A DNA stretch of 64,000 nt from Cognatiyoonia sediminum (GCF_900129845.1 NZ_FQXB01000002.1:312501-376500); one strand, 5' to 3'; shown: positions 27,056 to 35,807, counted from the stretch's first letter. Notes: generated by a model not told the origin, from the letters alone. Program-made: numbers and translations.

Positions 27056-27099
27056 GTACACCGTGCGTACACACGCCGTACACAGGGCGTATGTACATG
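27056..27099. repeat. Four 11-bp tandem repeats (GTACAC type) upstream of arfB
   Basis: GTACACCGTGC, GTACACACGCC, GTACACAGGGC and the diverged GTATGTACATG follow each other with an exact 11-bp period, about one helical turn. They lie 50 bp upstream of arfB. A protein array binding one face of DNA would produce this layout. Confidence 0.6.
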
Positions 27100-27149
27100 T
27101 GGCACACGAAGGACGCCTGCGGCGGGCAAGTATTTAGGCTCAAAAGACG

Positions 27150-27569
27150 ATGACGTTACGCATCAATGATCAGATCGAGATCGCCGATTGGGAGATCTCG
27201 GAACAGTTCACCCGCAGCTCCGGCCCCGGCGGGCAGAACGTGAACAAGGTCAGCACGGCGGTCGAACTGCGGTTTGAGGCGGAGCGGTCCCCCGCCCTGA
27301 CGGCGGCGGTGAAGAAACGCCTGCGCCGGATCGCGGGGCGGCGCTGGACGCGGGACGGGGCGATTGTGTTGTTTGTTAAGGAGACTCGCAGTCAGGTCCG
27401 CAACCGAGAGATTGCGCGGGAGCGGTTGGTGGAGATGATTGAGAAAGCCTTGGTCGCGCCGAAGCGGAGGATTGCGACGCGCCCAACGCGCGGGTCGGTC
27501 CGGCGGCGGTTGGATGGGAAGAAGAAGCGTGGGGAGGTAAAGGCGCTTAGGGGGAAGGTTGAGGAGTGA
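27150..27569 (+). CDS. arfB: Alternative ribosome-rescue factor ArfB (peptidyl-tRNA hydrolase)
   Basis: The 139-residue protein has the release-factor catalytic loop RSSGPGGQNVNKVSTAVELRF (GGQ at about 27-29) and the basic, flexible C-terminal tail (RPTRGSVRRRLDGKKKRGEVK) that enters the empty mRNA channel. It frees stalled ribosomes by hydrolysing peptidyl-tRNA. Codon use is G+C-rich. Its stop is only 3 bp from the convergent stop of the DndC-like gene, so an island seems to abut it directly. Confidence 0.96.
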   Translation: MTLRINDQIEIADWEISEQFTRSSGPGGQNVNKVSTAVELRFEAERSPALTAAVKKRLRRIAGRRWTRDGAIVLFVKETRSQVRNREIARERLVEMIEKALVAPKRRIATRPTRGSVRRRLDGKKKRGEVKALRGKVEE

Positions 27570-27572
27570 GGT

Positions 27573-28613
27573 CTAGCATAGTTTTTCTTGTGGATGATTT
27601 GCGTCCAAATCCCATAGGCGTTTAATTTCGATCGTTTCCTCGTCATCAATTATTTGCTGTCCTACAGCCCGCTCCAGTTCTCTCACTTTTTCCAGAATGG
27701 TCTTTCGTCCCATCAAACTAAAAGGCCCTGGGCGCGGGACGCCATTGCGCCGGACAAGCCAACGCATATCTAGGTCATCTCGAAATTTGCTGATCCAATT
27801 CCGAAATTCTAGGTAAGGCAACAATTGGTCGTGACCCGCTTCAATCATCTTCGTTGCCGATCTGTCTTTCCGTACCACGGTACATGTCCAGCAACCAAAT
27901 CGACCGCTAGCGCAAGGCGGAGCATCAGGCGACTTTATTATCGGGCATTCACCCGAAGCATCCTTGTAAATAGACTCCAGCTTTTTTGGATCGATGCTGC
28001 GAGGGTAATCCAACAAAAAAATCGAATCCCAAACATCAGCCAACGACAAATCAAGTATTGGTAAGAACAAATCGTAGCGTCTGTTTCCTTCAACCTGTTT
28101 TTGCCAATGGCCGCCACCCATCTTTTCGATTGACCTACGCCTTTGCTGACTTTCAGCTTTTCTGCTCCCGATCAGTACGACAACATCATCTGCGAAAGAG
28201 TTTTCAATAAAGCGGGAAACTGGCTTGATCCTCAAAGATTGTGTGCACCATCTGAAGCTGTTGGTAGGAGTTGGGTAACCCCTTCCAATTACTTTGACAA
28301 AATACCTCTCTTCGACAGGCGCTTTGAGCATTATCAAGTCGATTGGCAATCCAAGGTTTTCAAACTCTGAATTCAAAAGGCAAAAGAGCCCTTTAACGTA
28401 AGAATCTATTACGGGGTTCTCGACCCCAGTATCGCAAAAGATCACACTAACTTTTTGCGGAAAACGCTTCACCTTTCTCAAAGCTGAAACGAAAATCTTC
28501 AGTAGGGCCGTTGAGTCTTTTCCCCCAGAAAACCCTAGTATCCACTCTCTATCAACGTGGCATTCTAGTGCTTCAGTAGTCCGCTGAATCGCTTGAAAGA
28601 CCAGTTCACTCAT
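27573..28613 (-). CDS. DndC-like PP-loop ATP pyrophosphatase / PAPS reductase-family Fe-S protein
   Basis: The 346-residue protein has the PP-loop SGGKDS (29-34), CDTGVENP (60-67), NSFRWCTQSLRIKP (C123), and the later Cys set C234-x6-C241-x2-C244 in PPCASGRFGCWTC, which with C123 gives four possible Fe-S ligands as in DndC. DndC is the sulfur-mobilising subunit of DNA phosphorothioation, but is longer, and no dndB, dndD, dndE or cysteine desulfurase gene is here. The gene is A+T-richer than its surroundings. It overlaps the upstream small membrane ORF by 8 bp and has no ribosome site of its own, so it is translationally coupled. Confidence 0.85.
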   Translation of the reverse strand: MSELVFQAIQRTTEALECHVDREWILGFSGGKDSTALLKIFVSALRKVKRFPQKVSVIFCDTGVENPVIDSYVKGLFCLLNSEFENLGLPIDLIMLKAPVEERYFVKVIGRGYPTPTNSFRWCTQSLRIKPVSRFIENSFADDVVVLIGSRKAESQQRRRSIEKMGGGHWQKQVEGNRRYDLFLPILDLSLADVWDSIFLLDYPRSIDPKKLESIYKDASGECPIIKSPDAPPCASGRFGCWTCTVVRKDRSATKMIEAGHDQLLPYLEFRNWISKFRDDLDMRWLVRRNGVPRPGPFSLMGRKTILEKVRELERAVGQQIIDDEETIEIKRLWDLDANHPQEKLC

Positions 28614-28848
28614 GGAGTCTTGAGAGCATCAATTTGAGCTTGTCTGGATACTTCAACGAGATTATTCCAAGCTGCTCTTCACCCAAGTCTTTATGCCTCT
28701 TGGTCAAAATCGCTGAGATCGGAAAAGAAATAGCGGCAACAATTACAAAGATCAGCGCAGCTGCCATACTCCCGGAGTTATCGAAGAGTAGAAAAAACAT
28801 GAACGACAGTGCGGCGGAAAATATGGCTAAGACCCGAAGGTCGGCCAA
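28606..28848 (-). CDS. Small two-helix membrane ORF (80 aa), probably the C-terminal half of a split protein
   Basis: It begins at TTG (MADLRVLAIF…) and has two hydrophobic helices (about 5-22 and 29-50), then a charged tail (TKRHKDLGEEQLG…). The same frame reads WLLWTTLADLRVLAIF just upstream of this start with no stop, which would join well to the end of the 28827-29231 ORF. This suggests one four-helix protein split by a one-base shift. If separate, it would be a TTG-started, 22-bp-overlapping gene with no clear ribosome site. Confidence 0.6.
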   Translation of the reverse strand: MADLRVLAIFSAALSFMFFLLFDNSGSMAAALIFVIVAAISFPISAILTKRHKDLGEEQLGIISLKYPDKLKLMLSRLHE

Positions 28849-29231
28849 TGTCGTCCATAGTAGCCATTGAACATCACTCTGTTTGCTTGAAGTTTCAATT
28901 GATCGTCATCGTCAACTAAAGCAAAAAATACTTTTCGTATCTTAGGCCATTCATTTGTCTCATCATGCTCGCGCCCGGCAATTTCAAGTAATCTGGTTCT
29001 TATGTTTTCAGTAACGTCTGAAAAGTACTTTTGGTTTGAAAGAGATCGAAAAGGGGTCAAGTAGTACAGCAACCCAAGGACCAACGCGGGCCAAAAATTG
29101 AACCAATCTGAAAGGTCGGAAGGCAGCGCTAAAGCCCACTCGCCAGTCATGGCTCCCAGCACCGAAAAACAAATGAGTATCAATATAGCAGGCGTAATAA
29201 AACGCAGGGTGTTCAACGTATTTAAATTCAT
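28827..29231 (-). CDS. Two-helix membrane protein (134 aa), first gene of the DndC-like cassette
   Basis: It has two transmembrane helices (about 10-30 and 46-61) and a cytosolic helical part (SNQKYFSDVTENIRTRLL… to DDDDQLKLQANRVMFNGYY). It then runs into a short tail (GRHWPTFGS) that looks like out-of-frame sequence. Low G+C codons (Leu TTA, Asn AAT) set it apart from pncB next door. I do not recognise a named family. A 2TM-soluble-2TM plan, if the downstream ORF is joined, is the shape of several pore-forming or membrane-effector proteins. Confidence 0.62.
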   Translation of the reverse strand: MNLNTLNTLRFITPAILILICFSVLGAMTGEWALALPSDLSDWFNFWPALVLGLLYYLTPFRSLSNQKYFSDVTENIRTRLLEIAGREHDETNEWPKIRKVFFALVDDDDQLKLQANRVMFNGYYGRHWPTFGS

Positions 29232-29272
29232 TCTGAAACGAAGTCTAAAATGGACCTTGGTGAAATCACCCT

Positions 29273-29301
29273 ATCTTATTCTGCCTTTGATTGAACGTCT
29301 A
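29273..29301 (-). promoter_or_regulatory. Candidate promoter of the DndC-like cassette
   Basis: On the minus strand TAGACG (29301-29296) and TAAGAT (29278-29273) are 17 bp apart, about 42 bp upstream of the first gene's ATG. It is a moderate sigma-70 match, made by eye. Confidence 0.4.
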
Positions 29302-29310
29302 TTTCCAAAA

Positions 29311-30603
29311 TTAAAACACCACCTCAACCTCGGCCTGATCGCCTACCCCGAACACCCGCTTATAGCGCTCGATTTCCGCCTCAGGCCCCATCGCCTTCCT
29401 CGGATTGTCGCTCAGCTTAACGGTCGGTTTACCGTCGGCTGATATAGCTTTGCAGACCAAGGAAAACGGCGCGAGGGTATCGTTATGGGTTAGGCCTTTG
29501 AAATCATTTGTCAGCATCGTTCCCCAGCCGAAGGACACGCGGCAGCGGCCGGCGAATTGGGATTGAAGCTCTAGGATCTTGTCGACATCGAGGCCGTCGG
29601 AGAAGATCACGAGCTTTTGCGTGGGATCCTCGCCGCGTTCTTTCCACCAGTTGATCGCCGTTTCCGCCCCTGTAGCCGGATCACCTGAATCGACACGGAT
29701 GCCTGTCCACCCGGCGAGCCAATCGGGCGCCGCGTCGAGGAAGCCTTTGGTCCCATAGGTGTCGGGCAGGATGATCCGCAGGTTGCCGTCGTGTTCAGCG
29801 TGCCAGTCGGAGAGCACGTCATAGGGCGCTTGGCGCAGCTCGTCATCTGTCTCCGCCAGCGCGGAATAGACCATAGGGAGTTCGTGGGCGTTGGTGCCGA
29901 TCGCCTCGAGGTCTCGGTTCTTGGCGATCAGGCAGTTGGAGGTACCGACGAAGCTTTCGCCAAGGCCTGCGTTCATCGCCTGCACACACCAATCCTGCCA
30001 GAGGAAGGAATGGCGGCGGCGGGTGCCGAAATCAGCGATGCGGAGGTCGGGGTTGCCTTGCAGTTTCTCGACCTTTTCCCACAGGCGGGTCATGGCGCGG
30101 GCATAAAGGACTTGTATCTCAAACCGGCCCATTTGGTTCACGACGGCACGGCCGCGCAGCTCCATCAGGATGGCGAGGGCGGGGATTTCCCAGAGCATGA
30201 CCTCAGGCCATGACCCTTCGAAGGTCAGCTCATATTGGCCGTCGCGTTTTTCGAGGTGGTAGGGCGGCAGGCGCAGGTTTTCGAACCAGTCCATGAATTC
30301 GGACGTGAACATCTGGCGTTTGCCGTAGAAGGTGTTGCCGCGCATCCAGGTGCTTTCGCCGCGGGAGAGCGAGAGGGAGCGGACGTGATCGAGTTGTTCG
30401 CGCAGCTCGCCCTCGTCGATGAGTTCAGCGAGGCGGATGGTTTTGGTCCGGTTGATCAGGGAGAAGGTGACCTGCGTGTCGGGCCGGTTGCGGAACACCG
30501 ACTGGCACATCAGCAGTTTGTAGAAATCGGTATCGATCAGCGAGCGCACGATCGGGTCGATTTTCCATTTGTGGTTCCAGACGCGGGTGGCGATATCGAC
30601 CAT
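29311..30603 (-). CDS. pncB: Nicotinate phosphoribosyltransferase
   Basis: The start is taken at MVDIATRVWNHKWKIDP (30603), with AGGGAA upstream; this gives the usual length of 430. Motifs seen: LIDTDFYKLLMCQSVF (N-terminal active-site segment), FGTRRRHSFLWQDWCV, GTSNCLIA with the autophosphorylated-His region (GTNAHELPM), and IRVDSGDPA. It makes nicotinate mononucleotide in NAD salvage. The nicotinamidase gene pncA lies about 5 kb away on the other strand, so the salvage route is complete from nicotinamide to NaMN. Confidence 0.96.
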   Translation of the reverse strand: MVDIATRVWNHKWKIDPIVRSLIDTDFYKLLMCQSVFRNRPDTQVTFSLINRTKTIRLAELIDEGELREQLDHVRSLSLSRGESTWMRGNTFYGKRQMFTSEFMDWFENLRLPPYHLEKRDGQYELTFEGSWPEVMLWEIPALAILMELRGRAVVNQMGRFEIQVLYARAMTRLWEKVEKLQGNPDLRIADFGTRRRHSFLWQDWCVQAMNAGLGESFVGTSNCLIAKNRDLEAIGTNAHELPMVYSALAETDDELRQAPYDVLSDWHAEHDGNLRIILPDTYGTKGFLDAAPDWLAGWTGIRVDSGDPATGAETAINWWKERGEDPTQKLVIFSDGLDVDKILELQSQFAGRCRVSFGWGTMLTNDFKGLTHNDTLAPFSLVCKAISADGKPTVKLSDNPRKAMGPEAEIERYKRVFGVGDQAEVEVVF

Positions 30604-30660
30604 TGCAGTAATTCCCTGTAGCTGAGGGGTGTTAGAGCAATTGGAGCGGTCAAAGGCAAG

Positions 30661-31497
30661 ATGTGGCAAGTCGCAGCAATGGTTGTGGGCGCGATGTTTC
30701 TGATCGTGGGTGGCGACATTGCAGGCACGATCCTAACGCGCGAAGGAGTGAGCCCGGTGTTTGTGGCCTGGTCGCGATTTGCGGTTGCCGCGGTTGTTTT
30801 GGCCCCGTTTTGCGGTGTGGCCCTGCGTGAGGTTCCGGCGTTTCTTGATTGGCGGCTTATGGTGCGGACGTTGCTGATCGTCTGTGGGATCTTTTGCATT
30901 TTGACGGCATTGCAAACGGAAGCGATCGCCAATGTCTTTGGAGCGTTCTTCGTCAGCCCAATCTTTGCATTTGTTTTGTCAGTTGTTCTGTTCAAAGAAC
31001 GTGCAGGTTGGATGCGAGCGGTGCTTTTGTTGGTGAGTTTCGGCGGTGTCTTGATCGTGGTGCGGCCCGGCTTTGGGATGACCATTGGCTTGGCCTTTGC
31101 CCTAGCGGCGGGGCTGTTTCATGGCAGCTATTTGGTGGCGACGAAATGGCTCGCGGATCAGTACCGACCGCGTTTTCTTCTTCTGTCACAGCTTCTCATT
31201 GGCGCCGTTTTCCTGGCTCCATTTGGCATCGGAGACATGCCAAATCTGTCGTGGCCTGTCCTCGGCTTGGTGATGGTCAGCGCTCTCGGGTCGGCCTTTG
31301 GTAACCTGCTGATCGTGTTGGCAAGCCGGATTGCGGATGCGAGTTTAATCGCGCCATTGATCTATAGCCAGCTGATCCACGCGGCGTTTCTTGGATGGGC
31401 CGTGTTTGGAGAATGGCCAGATCGGCAAAGCCTCATCGGATTGAGCATCATTCTTGTGTCCGGGTTCGCCACGTTGATCCTCGCAAAACGCGCCTAG
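30661..31497 (+). CDS. DMT-superfamily transporter (EamA type)
   Basis: The 278-residue protein has ten hydrophobic helices in two EamA halves (first half ends near GFGMTIG at 135; second starts at LALAAGLFHGSYLVATKW). It moves a small metabolite across the inner membrane; the substrate is unknown. It diverges from pncB. Its TAG stop shares the CTAG palindrome with the stop of the convergent TerB-like gene. Confidence 0.9.
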   Translation: MWQVAAMVVGAMFLIVGGDIAGTILTREGVSPVFVAWSRFAVAAVVLAPFCGVALREVPAFLDWRLMVRTLLIVCGIFCILTALQTEAIANVFGAFFVSPIFAFVLSVVLFKERAGWMRAVLLLVSFGGVLIVVRPGFGMTIGLAFALAAGLFHGSYLVATKWLADQYRPRFLLLSQLLIGAVFLAPFGIGDMPNLSWPVLGLVMVSALGSAFGNLLIVLASRIADASLIAPLIYSQLIHAAFLGWAVFGEWPDRQSLIGLSIILVSGFATLILAKRA

Positions 31498-31937
31498 GTC
31501 TGCGCCGCCTCATCATGAAAGCGCTTTGCCGTCGCAGGTGAAACGCCCAAGACCGCTTCGATCTGATGGAGCAGTTCGTCCTCGTTTTCGTGTTCGATCC
31601 CGTCAGCGAATACGACCTTCCAAAGCGCAGCCACTGTCGCCTCTTTTTCCGCGTCGCTGACGGCAGTCTTCAGGATCGTGGCCAATTCTTCCGTTGGCGG
31701 CATCTCTGCTTCTAATTTCTCGCAAGAAGCACGCATCTTGGCGGCCTCCACTGGGTTTAAGCCGTTGCGTTCAGCCAGTACTTTGTCAATTTGCTGCACT
31801 TCTTCGAACAGATAGAGATGATCCGCTTTCGCAGCCCGCACGAGCAGGGCTCCTAGCGCGTGGCGGGCATCCGTTTCGGGCAAAGGTGTTTCATGGTCTT
31901 CGGGTGCTTTGAAAAAGGCGAGGAGACGGTCGATCAT
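31494..31937 (-). CDS. TerB-like (tellurite-resistance TerB superfamily) protein
   Basis: The product is all-helical with acidic repeats (ALGALLVRAAKADHLYLFEEVQQIDKVLAE; VVFADGIEHENEDELLHQIEAVLGV), as in TerB/DUF533-like proteins that bind metal ions at membranes. The ATG at 31937 gives 147 residues; a GTG three codons earlier (31946) is possible. No ter operon is around, so tellurite resistance is not implied. It lies just upstream of the AbrB-like gene, in the same direction. Confidence 0.85.
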   Translation of the reverse strand: MIDRLLAFFKAPEDHETPLPETDARHALGALLVRAAKADHLYLFEEVQQIDKVLAERNGLNPVEAAKMRASCEKLEAEMPPTEELATILKTAVSDAEKEATVAALWKVVFADGIEHENEDELLHQIEAVLGVSPATAKRFHDEAAQT

Positions 31938-31969
31938 GGTGGTCACTCTGACGGTGGTTTTGGAGCAGG

Positions 31970-33040
31970 CTAATCCAAATCTTTTGTCGGTGCCAAGCCA
32001 GATATGCGCATGAAGGCGCGGAACAGGATCGGTGCAATTGCAATCACGAGGGTGATGCGGATGAGGTGTGCGATAGAGACAAAGGCAACGTCTTCGCCGA
32101 TCGCCAAGGTCATCAAGCTCATCTCGGTCACACCGCCGGGGGCGAAGGCAAGGAAGGCTTGCGCTTCTGACATGCCGATGATGGCTGCGGTTATGAAGGC
32201 GAATAGGCCTGTTGCGAGCAGCGCGATGATGGTCACAAGCGCCGCAAGAACGAGGTCTTTACCGACCTCGCGCAGGGTCGCGCCAAGGAAGCGACAACCG
32301 ATGATCGTGCCAACGACGATTTGGGCGGTGATGATGAAGAGGCTCGGCGGGGACACATAAGTCCACCCTAGGGTATGGACGAGGCCGCTGAGAATCATGG
32401 GGCCAAAGAGGCCGGGCGCAGGGAACCGTGCCGCACGCGCCAAAGGGACGCCGATGACTGCACAGCCGATTAAGAGCGCATAATCTTGCACAGTGGGCGC
32501 GGTGAGGGACGTCCAATTGCCGCCGCCCGCGCCAGTTTGAACGCCGAATAGCAGCCCAAAGACCATTGCGACCAAGAAAATAATCAAAAGGACTCGGGCC
32601 GCGTGGGCCAAAGCAATACGGCGTTCGTCACCACCTGCGGCGCCCCCCATTAGGAGCATCTCGTTTAAGCCGCCAGGCATGGAACTGTAAAACGCTGTTG
32701 TCGGGTCGTAGCCTCCGATGCGTCTATAGACGGTATAACTTACAACGCCCGCTGCCGTTAGTACGAAAGGTAGCACGATCAGGGTGCCGGCCCATTGGCC
32801 CAACTGGCCAAAGATCTCTGCCGTCATGCCAGACCCAAGCATGACACCAATGATCGGTATCACAATCGGGCGCAGTCTGTTGGGCGCTTTAATCGGCGCA
32901 CCGGCCATCGCGACGATGGTGACGCCAATCATCGAACCGAGCATCCATGGCAGTGGCATATTGATAATGTAAGCGAGGGTGCCCGAAAGTAGGCCGATGA
33001 TGAGCGCCAAGAATGGTGGGCCGAGGCGCTGGGTTGTCAT
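31970..33040 (-). CDS. AbrB family transporter
   Basis: The 356-residue integral membrane protein has two homologous halves of the AbrB duplication (PF05145): MPLPWMLGSMIGVTIVAMAG at about 28 and again FPAPGLFGPMILSGLVHTLGW at about 206, with later GGVTEMSLMTLAIG. Substrate unknown; the family has been called 'ammonia monooxygenase-like', which is a misnomer. It starts directly where trhO stops, with no gap, so the two share a transcript. Confidence 0.92.
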   Translation of the reverse strand: MTTQRLGPPFLALIIGLLSGTLAYIINMPLPWMLGSMIGVTIVAMAGAPIKAPNRLRPIVIPIIGVMLGSGMTAEIFGQLGQWAGTLIVLPFVLTAAGVVSYTVYRRIGGYDPTTAFYSSMPGGLNEMLLMGGAAGGDERRIALAHAARVLLIIFLVAMVFGLLFGVQTGAGGGNWTSLTAPTVQDYALLIGCAVIGVPLARAARFPAPGLFGPMILSGLVHTLGWTYVSPPSLFIITAQIVVGTIIGCRFLGATLREVGKDLVLAALVTIIALLATGLFAFITAAIIGMSEAQAFLAFAPGGVTEMSLMTLAIGEDVAFVSIAHLIRITLVIAIAPILFRAFMRISGLAPTKDLD

Positions 33041-33946
33041 CTAAAATTCACCCATATGTTTCTCACCCCGTTCAGCAGAGAGGCGAATTTGTTTTTGCCG
33101 TTCTCGGAACCGGTTCTTGGCGTCTTCGGTCGTGGTGTCAAAGCACTGATGGCACGAGACACCGTCCTCATACTCAGGGCGGGATTTGTCGGACGGTAGG
33201 ATAGGTTGTCGACAAGCATGGCAGAGTTCATGCGGGCCTTCTTTGAGGCCATGGCCCACACTGACGCGGGCATCAAAGACAAAGCAGTCGCCGTTCCATG
33301 TGCTGTCTTCTTCCGGCACTTCTTCAAGGTATTTCAGAATGCCGCCTTTGAGGTGGAAGACGTCTTCGACACCCTGCCCTAGCAGGTAGTTGGTCGATTT
33401 CTCGCAGCGGATGCCTCCGGTGCAGAACATGGCAATGCGTTTATTGTGGAACCGGTCTTTGTTTTCTTCCCACCACGCAGGAAATTCACCAAAAGATTTT
33501 GTCTCAGGGTCGATGGCCCCGTCAAAGGTACCAATCGCGACTTCATAGTCGTTGCGCGTATCGATGACGGCCACGTCGGGGGCGCTGATCAGCTCGTTCC
33601 AGTCTTCGGGGGCCACGTATTTTCCGACCTTCTCTACCGGGTCGACGTCGGGCTGCCCCATGGTGACGATTTCCTTTTTCAAGCGCACTTTCATACGGTT
33701 GAAAGGGGGGACAGTTGCGTGACTTTCTTTATGTTCCAGATTGGCGCAGCCGGGGAGCGCGCGGATTACTTTTAGGATGGCCGCAATACCAGTTGCCGAA
33801 CCTGCGATGGTGCCGTTGATCCCCTCTTTCGCCAGCAGGAGCGTGCCGGAAATACCGTGTTCGCGACAGGCGGCCAGCAGCGGGTCTTTGATCGCAGCTG
33901 GGTCGTCGAAACGCGTGAAGTGATAGAGCGCGGCTACAGTGTACAT
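33041..33946 (-). CDS. trhO: tRNA uridine-34 hydroxylase (rhodanese family)
   Basis: The 301-residue protein has an N-terminal acylphosphatase-like UPF0176 domain, then a rhodanese domain with the active loop [11 protein letters not shown] (catalytic C175, C181), and a C-terminal Cys-rich tail ([19 protein letters not shown]) that may bind zinc. It makes 5-hydroxyuridine at tRNA wobble position 34, with oxygen. It is the first gene of a trhO-AbrB transcript. Confidence 0.95.
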   Translation of the reverse strand: MYTVAALYHFTRFDDPAAIKDPLLAACREHGISGTLLLAKEGINGTIAGSATGIAAILKVIRALPGCANLEHKESHATVPPFNRMKVRLKKEIVTMGQPDVDPVEKVGKYVAPEDWNELISAPDVAVIDTRNDYEVAIGTFDGAIDPETKSFGEFPAWWEENKDRFHNKRIAMFCTGGIRCEKSTNYLLGQGVEDVFHLKGGILKYLEEVPEEDSTWNGDCFVFDARVSVGHGLKEGPHELCHACRQPILPSDKSRPEYEDGVSCHQCFDTTTEDAKNRFRERQKQIRLSAERGEKHMGEF

Positions 33947-33984
33947 GGGGGTCAGATACGCCTGTCAATTTGAATCGGCAAGGT

Positions 33985-35220
33985 CTAGCGGCTTTGCGCT
34001 GCAGCCATGGCTAAGCCATCTGCAACGGCGGTGAAGGCGGCGGTGCGTTCTTGGGCCGCGTTTGGCAGAACGGCTGTGATCGCCTCGGTGACGGAGCGCA
34101 TCAGGCTTGAACCACCAACATAGACAACTGTGCCGATATCGTCGGACGACAGGTCCGCCATAGCGAGCGTGGCTCGCGCGGCGTCAGAGATTTGCGTGGT
34201 AAGCGGCGTGAGTGTCGTTGAAAGGATCGAGCCGCTGAGCGGTACAACCAAATTCGGTTCGATGAAGCTGAGGTCTATTTCGGCGCTGTCGCTTGCGTTC
34301 CGCGCGATTTTTCCTGCCTCCACCGCAAAGGAAATATCGTGGCCCATTTCCATTTCAATCACCTCTGCCAGGCGTTCAAAGGGCGGTTTGTCGAGAGCCA
34401 GTTTGGCGTAGCGTTTTGTAAACCGTTGGGTTTCAGGCGTGTAAAGGAAGGGGATCTTTTCCCATGTCGCGAGGTCTTGGAACAGCGCGTTTGGGGCAGT
34501 GTGGGTGCCGGGGCACATCTCATTCTTGAGTTCGCCATGATAGCCAAGAAGCGGCATGACAGTGGCAAGGTTCAGCGCACGGTCAAAATTGGTGCCGCCG
34601 ACGCGAACTCCGTGTGAGGCGATCACCCGTGTTTGACCCGATGACTTTTCAAAGATTGTGAAGTCCGAGGTACCGCCGCCGATGTCGACAACCAGCCCGT
34701 AGTTCCCATCGAGATTGGCGGTGCTGGTTTGCGCCGCGGCCTCTGGTTCATACATGAAAGAGATGTCGGTAAAGCCCGCGGTTTCATAGGCACTACGCAG
34801 ATCAACCTCGGCACGCGCGTTACGGTCAGGGTCGGGGTGGAACCGGACGGGGCGGCCAGACAGGACGCTGTCGATGGTGAGGCCCGTTGCCTGTTCAGCG
34901 CGTTGTTTCACGGTAGTCAGGAATAGAGCCACGACTTCGATCAAAGTCACGCGCTGGTAGGAGATCAGGCGGCGTTCGTGCATCAGCGGCGTGCCAAGGA
35001 CCGATTTCAGCGCGCGCATAAACCGCCCTTCGCGCCCGTCGATCAAGGCGGCATTCGCCGCCGACCCGTAAACGGCATTGGCGCGGTGGGTGTCAAAGAA
35101 CACGGATGTCGGAAGGGTGGTTTTGCCCTCCTCAACGGGGATCAGATAGGGTTTGTCCCCCGCCATGATCGCAGCGGCGGTGTTGGAGGTGCCGAAATCA
35201 ATCCCGAGCCTGTGTTTCAT
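33985..35220 (-). CDS. Hsp70-family protein, YegD-like
   Basis: The 411-residue protein has the actin-like ATPase fold: phosphate 1 motif GIDFGTSNTAAA (5-16), phosphate 2 LVVDIGGGTSDFTIF and adenosine-binding VVYVGGSSLMRSV. The C-terminal substrate-binding domain of DnaK is absent, so it is a short YegD type. Role is unknown; no co-chaperone gene lies nearby. It is divergent from the P-loop kinase gene. Confidence 0.94.
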   Translation of the reverse strand: MKHRLGIDFGTSNTAAAIMAGDKPYLIPVEEGKTTLPTSVFFDTHRANAVYGSAANAALIDGREGRFMRALKSVLGTPLMHERRLISYQRVTLIEVVALFLTTVKQRAEQATGLTIDSVLSGRPVRFHPDPDRNARAEVDLRSAYETAGFTDISFMYEPEAAAQTSTANLDGNYGLVVDIGGGTSDFTIFEKSSGQTRVIASHGVRVGGTNFDRALNLATVMPLLGYHGELKNEMCPGTHTAPNALFQDLATWEKIPFLYTPETQRFTKRYAKLALDKPPFERLAEVIEMEMGHDISFAVEAGKIARNASDSAEIDLSFIEPNLVVPLSGSILSTTLTPLTTQISDAARATLAMADLSSDDIGTVVYVGGSSLMRSVTEAITAVLPNAAQERTAAFTAVADGLAMAAAQSR

Positions 35221-35288
35221 CTGACCAATCCCTTGAAAAAGACGCCCGACCTATGACATTGACAGCCCTCTGCCAAGTGGAAAATCAA

Positions 35289-35807
35289 ATGCAACGCGTG
35301 ATGATCGTCGGCGGCCTCGGATTGGGCAAAAGCACCCTCGCCTGTTTGTTGGGCAAGAAGACAGGTTTGCCTGTCTTTCATATGGATCATCTGCATTGGA
35401 AACCGGGTTGGGAGCCGCGCGATGATGAGGAAAAGCGGCTGATGGCGCTTGAGATCATCGCGCAGGATCGGTGGGTGTTCGAAGGGGGCATGTCCTCGAC
35501 CTATGCCGAGCGACTGGCGCGTTCGGATACGATGATTTGGCTCGACTTGCCGTTTGCTTTGCGGTTTTGGCGGGTGATCAAACGCACGGTTCGGGACCAT
35601 GGCAAACACCGCCCAGACATTGCTGAGGGGTGTTATGAAGGGTTTCATAAGGAAACTTTGCCGTTTTGGTGGTTCATTCTGCGCACACGAAAGAAGAATA
35701 GAGCCGTACTCGAAAAGATGGCGATTGATGCAGGAGCGGCTAAATTGGTTCATCTTCAAACGCGCAAAGATGTCGATGAATACCTTGCAAAACTTGACGC
35801 TGCCTGA
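35289..35807 (+). CDS. P-loop nucleoside kinase-like protein (DNA topology modulation/FlaR type)
   Basis: The start is placed at MQRVMIVGGLGLGKST (35289), 12 codons inside the longest frame, giving 172 residues. It has Walker A GGLGLGKST and the lid-like region DHLHWKPGWEPR with VFEGG later, typical of adenylate-kinase-like FlaR/'topology modulation' proteins. The phosphate acceptor is unknown. It lies 39 bp upstream of pncA on the same strand. Confidence 0.84.
   Translation: MQRVMIVGGLGLGKSTLACLLGKKTGLPVFHMDHLHWKPGWEPRDDEEKRLMALEIIAQDRWVFEGGMSSTYAERLARSDTMIWLDLPFALRFWRVIKRTVRDHGKHRPDIAEGCYEGFHKETLPFWWFILRTRKKNRAVLEKMAIDAGAAKLVHLQTRKDVDEYLAKLDAA

Noticed and set aside
27573-28613. Complete DNA phosphorothioation (dnd) operon
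   Set aside because: Only a DndC-like gene is present; no dndB, dndD, dndE or IscS-like partner is visible, and the protein is shorter than typical DndC.
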